From Ruminococcus sp. (GTDB lineage Bacteria; Bacillota; Clostridia; Oscillospirales; Ruminococcaceae): DNA of 7,617 bases. Shown here piece by piece: positions 6,830 to 7,617 of the stretch (position 1 is the stretch's first letter; each line of letters opens with the position of its first letter). The stretch is from assembly GCA_014799765.1 (NCBI GenBank), contig JAAVHK010000139.1, positions 1 to 7,617 of the forward strand. The letters are read 5' to 3'. The notes under the pieces are model-generated. The model made no database searches, was not told the origin of the DNA, and saw only the letters and a program-made list of their open reading frames with translations. The position numbers and the translations under genes were made by a program.

Positions 6830-6913
6830 TCAGAAAATGGGTTGACAAAAGCCTTTCAGTGTGATACAATAGTAAATGGCTAATACAATTGAATACACAA
6901 AAAAAGGCTTCAT
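6830..6913 (-). CDS. Possible 27-residue hydrophobic peptide on the antisense RNA
   Basis: The ATG at 6913 lies about 12 bases after the predicted start of the minus-strand promoter. The peptide begins MKPFFVYSIVLAIYYC and contains one run of about 16 hydrophobic residues, enough for a membrane segment, ending with a TGA. It overlaps the start of the plus-strand ORF in antisense. Small single-span peptides of this kind are typical of type I toxins, but no family is recognised here and the ribosome binding site is weak (only AAGA-like bases). The RNA might instead act only as a non-coding antisense transcript reaching the terminator at 6781-6748, about 178 nt. Confidence 0.25.
   Translation of the reverse strand: MKPFFVYSIVLAIYYCITLKGFCQPIF
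6842..6870 (+). promoter_or_regulatory. Near-consensus sigma-A promoter upstream of a short ORF
   Basis: A perfect TTGACA (6842-6847), a 17-base spacer and TACAAT (6865-6870) with TG one base before the -10. The expected start, about base 6876 or 6877, coincides with the ATG of a 33-codon ORF. It may also feed the ORF6N gene further downstream if the intervening T-rich hairpin is leaky. Confidence 0.8.
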
Positions 6914-6977
6914 CTGTCTTATGACTGTTTTATTATATCATAAGATTTCAGGTTTGTCAAGTCTTTTTGAGGCGTGA
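6876..6977 (+). CDS. 33-residue small ORF, possibly leaderless
   Basis: The reading frame begins ATG GCT AAT at or within one base of the predicted transcription start and has no ribosome binding site, so translation would be leaderless. A TAA directly upstream closes the frame. The product starts with a polar stretch, then KKGFICLMTVLLYHKISG and a short tail (residues about 9-26 moderately hydrophobic). The segment GFICLMTVLLYHKIS weakly recalls the start of the second domain of AbiEi-type antitoxins (pattern G-V-I-C-L-x-S-A-L-x-x-H-G-L). It could therefore be a remnant of such a gene. That comparison is from memory and short. Its stop lies inside the 3' arm of a small hairpin followed by T10, making a compact unit of about 115 nt. 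It is equally possible that the transcript is non-coding. Confidence 0.35.
   Translation: MANTIEYTKKGFICLMTVLLYHKISGLSSLFEA
6932..6960 (-). promoter_or_regulatory. Perfect-consensus sigma-A promoter facing the plus-strand promoter
   Basis: Read on the minus strand: TTGACA (6960-6955), exactly 17 bases, TATAAT (6937-6932), with TG one base before the -10. Both hexamers match the sigma-A consensus perfectly. Transcription would begin near 6925, run leftwards through the start of the 33-codon ORF and the plus promoter, and could end at the terminator at 6781-6748. Confidence 0.75.
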
Positions 6978-6990
6978 CAATTTTTTTTTT
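6954..6990 (+). terminator. Weak hairpin with T10 tract after the small ORF
   Basis: TTGTCA (6954-6959) pairs with TGACAA (6975-6980) across a 15-base loop, immediately followed by ten Ts (6981-6990). The stem is short and AT-rich, so termination would be partial, and read-through to the ORF6N gene is possible. Confidence 0.4.
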
Positions 6991-7056
6991 CTTTTAACCT
7001 CATATTGTGTAAATTATTGTAATTTGCAAATATATTTAAAAAAAGGAGTATTGTAA

Positions 7057-7617
7057 ATGATTGAATTTAAACTCAAACCGGTTGAACACAACGAACAGCG
7101 TGTACTTACTACCGCACAGCTTGCCGAGGCTTACGGTACAAATATTAATACAATTAACAGAAACTTCAGCAACAACAAATCACGTTACATTGAAGGGATA
7201 CACTATTATCGTCTTACAGGCGATGAACTTAAAGAATTTTTTGCAACGGAAAAATTTACCGGTACAAATTTAGCTAAAATTAGGGTTATTTATCTCTGGA
7301 CGGAAAGAGGAGCATTACTTCACGCAAAAAGCCTCAACACTAAAAAGGCATGGGAGGTTTACGAATATCTTGTTGATACTTATTTCAGGGTCAGGGAAAT
7401 AAGTAAATTATATGATGAAGATATTTATAAGAAACTGGATATGTTAGAAAAAACAAATAAAATAATTTATCAGAAACTTGAGATGTCTGAAAAAACAAAT
7501 AAAATAATATATCAGAAACTTGAAATTTCAGAAAAAAGAAATGATATGATATATCAGGAATTAGAAATATTAAAACAAAAAATAGATGCTTCTGAAATAA
7601 ATATTAAAAAATCAATA
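7057..7617 (+). CDS. ORF6N-domain protein with a repeat-built coiled-coil tail (3' end outside the window)
   Basis: The first 187 residues are visible and the frame is open at the window edge. Residues about 8-62 match the ORF6N pattern: VLTTAQLAEAYGTN, then N-x-N-F-x-N-N-K-x-R-Y-x-E-G-x-H-Y. Residues about 78-111 (YLWTERGALLHAKSLNT to YLVDTYF) match the conserved helical end of the same domain. ORF6N is a putative DNA-binding domain found in phage antirepressor-like and prophage proteins, and also in stand-alone chromosomal genes. From residue 126 there are three 14-residue repeats with consensus KLE(M/I)SEKTNKIIYQ, then a degenerate fourth (heptad-like, coiled coil). The start has AAGGAG 8 bases upstream. 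The gene is unrelated in function to the glucan genes, and no other phage genes are visible in the window. Regulatory target and natural C-terminal domain are unknown. Confidence 0.85.
   Translation, partial: MIEFKLKPVEHNEQRVLTTAQLAEAYGTNINTINRNFSNNKSRYIEGIHYYRLTGDELKEFFATEKFTGTNLAKIRVIYLWTERGALLHAKSLNTKKAWEVYEYLVDTYFRVREISKLYDEDIYKKLDMLEKTNKIIYQKLEMSEKTNKIIYQKLEISEKRNDMIYQELEILKQKIDASEINIKKSI
7432..7557 (+). repeat. Three tandem 42-bp repeats inside the ORF6N gene
   Basis: Units at 7432-7473, 7474-7515 and 7516-7557 are in frame and each encodes 14 residues ending IIYQ or MIYQ. Units 1 and 2 are nearly the same at DNA level; unit 3 is more diverged and a fourth, starting at 7558, is degenerate. 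Since 14 residues are two heptads, copy number can change without breaking the coiled coil. Confidence 0.85.

Noticed and set aside
7005..7036. A dedicated promoter for the ORF6N gene (TTGTGT with TATATT)
   Set aside because: The spacer would be 20 bases and both boxes are weak. The stronger promoter at 6842-6870 is upstream, so I did not list it.
7061..7273. Open frame of 70 codons in another frame at the start of the ORF6N gene
   Set aside because: It begins four bases after the ORF6N ATG and is out of frame with the recognisable domain. The same ribosome binding site fits the ORF6N start better.
7432..7557. CRISPR-like regular repeats
   Set aside because: The repeats are contiguous, in frame and coding, with no spacers between them, so they are a protein repeat and not an array.

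Overview
The window looks like chromosomal DNA of a low-GC gut or rumen Firmicute, most likely Ruminococcus or a close Oscillospirales relative. This is an inference from four things: AT-rich intergenic DNA, strong AGGAG-type ribosome binding sites, sigma-A promoters, and an intracellular alpha-glucan degradation pair (glycogen phosphorylase plus a GH13 neopullulanase-like enzyme). No RNA genes, CRISPR array or insertion-sequence transposase are visible.

Layout. The left third is read on the minus strand. It holds a small membrane-anchored leucine-rich-repeat protein (111-866) and, upstream of it, a CorA-family divalent metal transporter (932-1858). The two are probably co-transcribed from one strong promoter near 2010. 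Between that promoter and the transporter is a structured leader of about 130 nt with a 16-codon upstream ORF (MNSDPCGSLKKIESGQ) that has its own excellent ribosome binding site. AT-rich repeats lie at 71-117, 885-931 and 2036-2122. The first two are near-identical and flank the LRR gene; the third is palindromic and sits between the divergent corA and glgP promoters.

The middle is read on the plus strand: glgP (2360-4768) with an extended -10 promoter and hairpins in its leader, a rho-independent terminator, then the GH13 gene (4866-6746) with its own terminator. Both enzymes lack signal peptides. Together they would shorten and debranch or hydrolyse stored or imported alpha-glucans in the cytoplasm, giving glucose-1-phosphate and short maltooligosaccharides.

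The right edge differs in character. Between the GH13 terminator and the last gene, two near-consensus sigma-A promoters face each other over about 120 bp. The plus one fires at or next to the ATG of a 33-codon ORF (possibly a leaderless message) that ends in a hairpin and a T10 tract. The minus one would make an antisense RNA that can encode a 27-residue hydrophobic peptide. Then comes an ORF6N-domain gene (7057 to the window edge) of the phage-antirepressor type, with a coiled-coil tail built from 42-bp tandem repeats. The most interesting candidates for undescribed biology are the transporter leader (possible magnesium-sensing leader peptide with competing pairings) and this overlapping small-gene locus.
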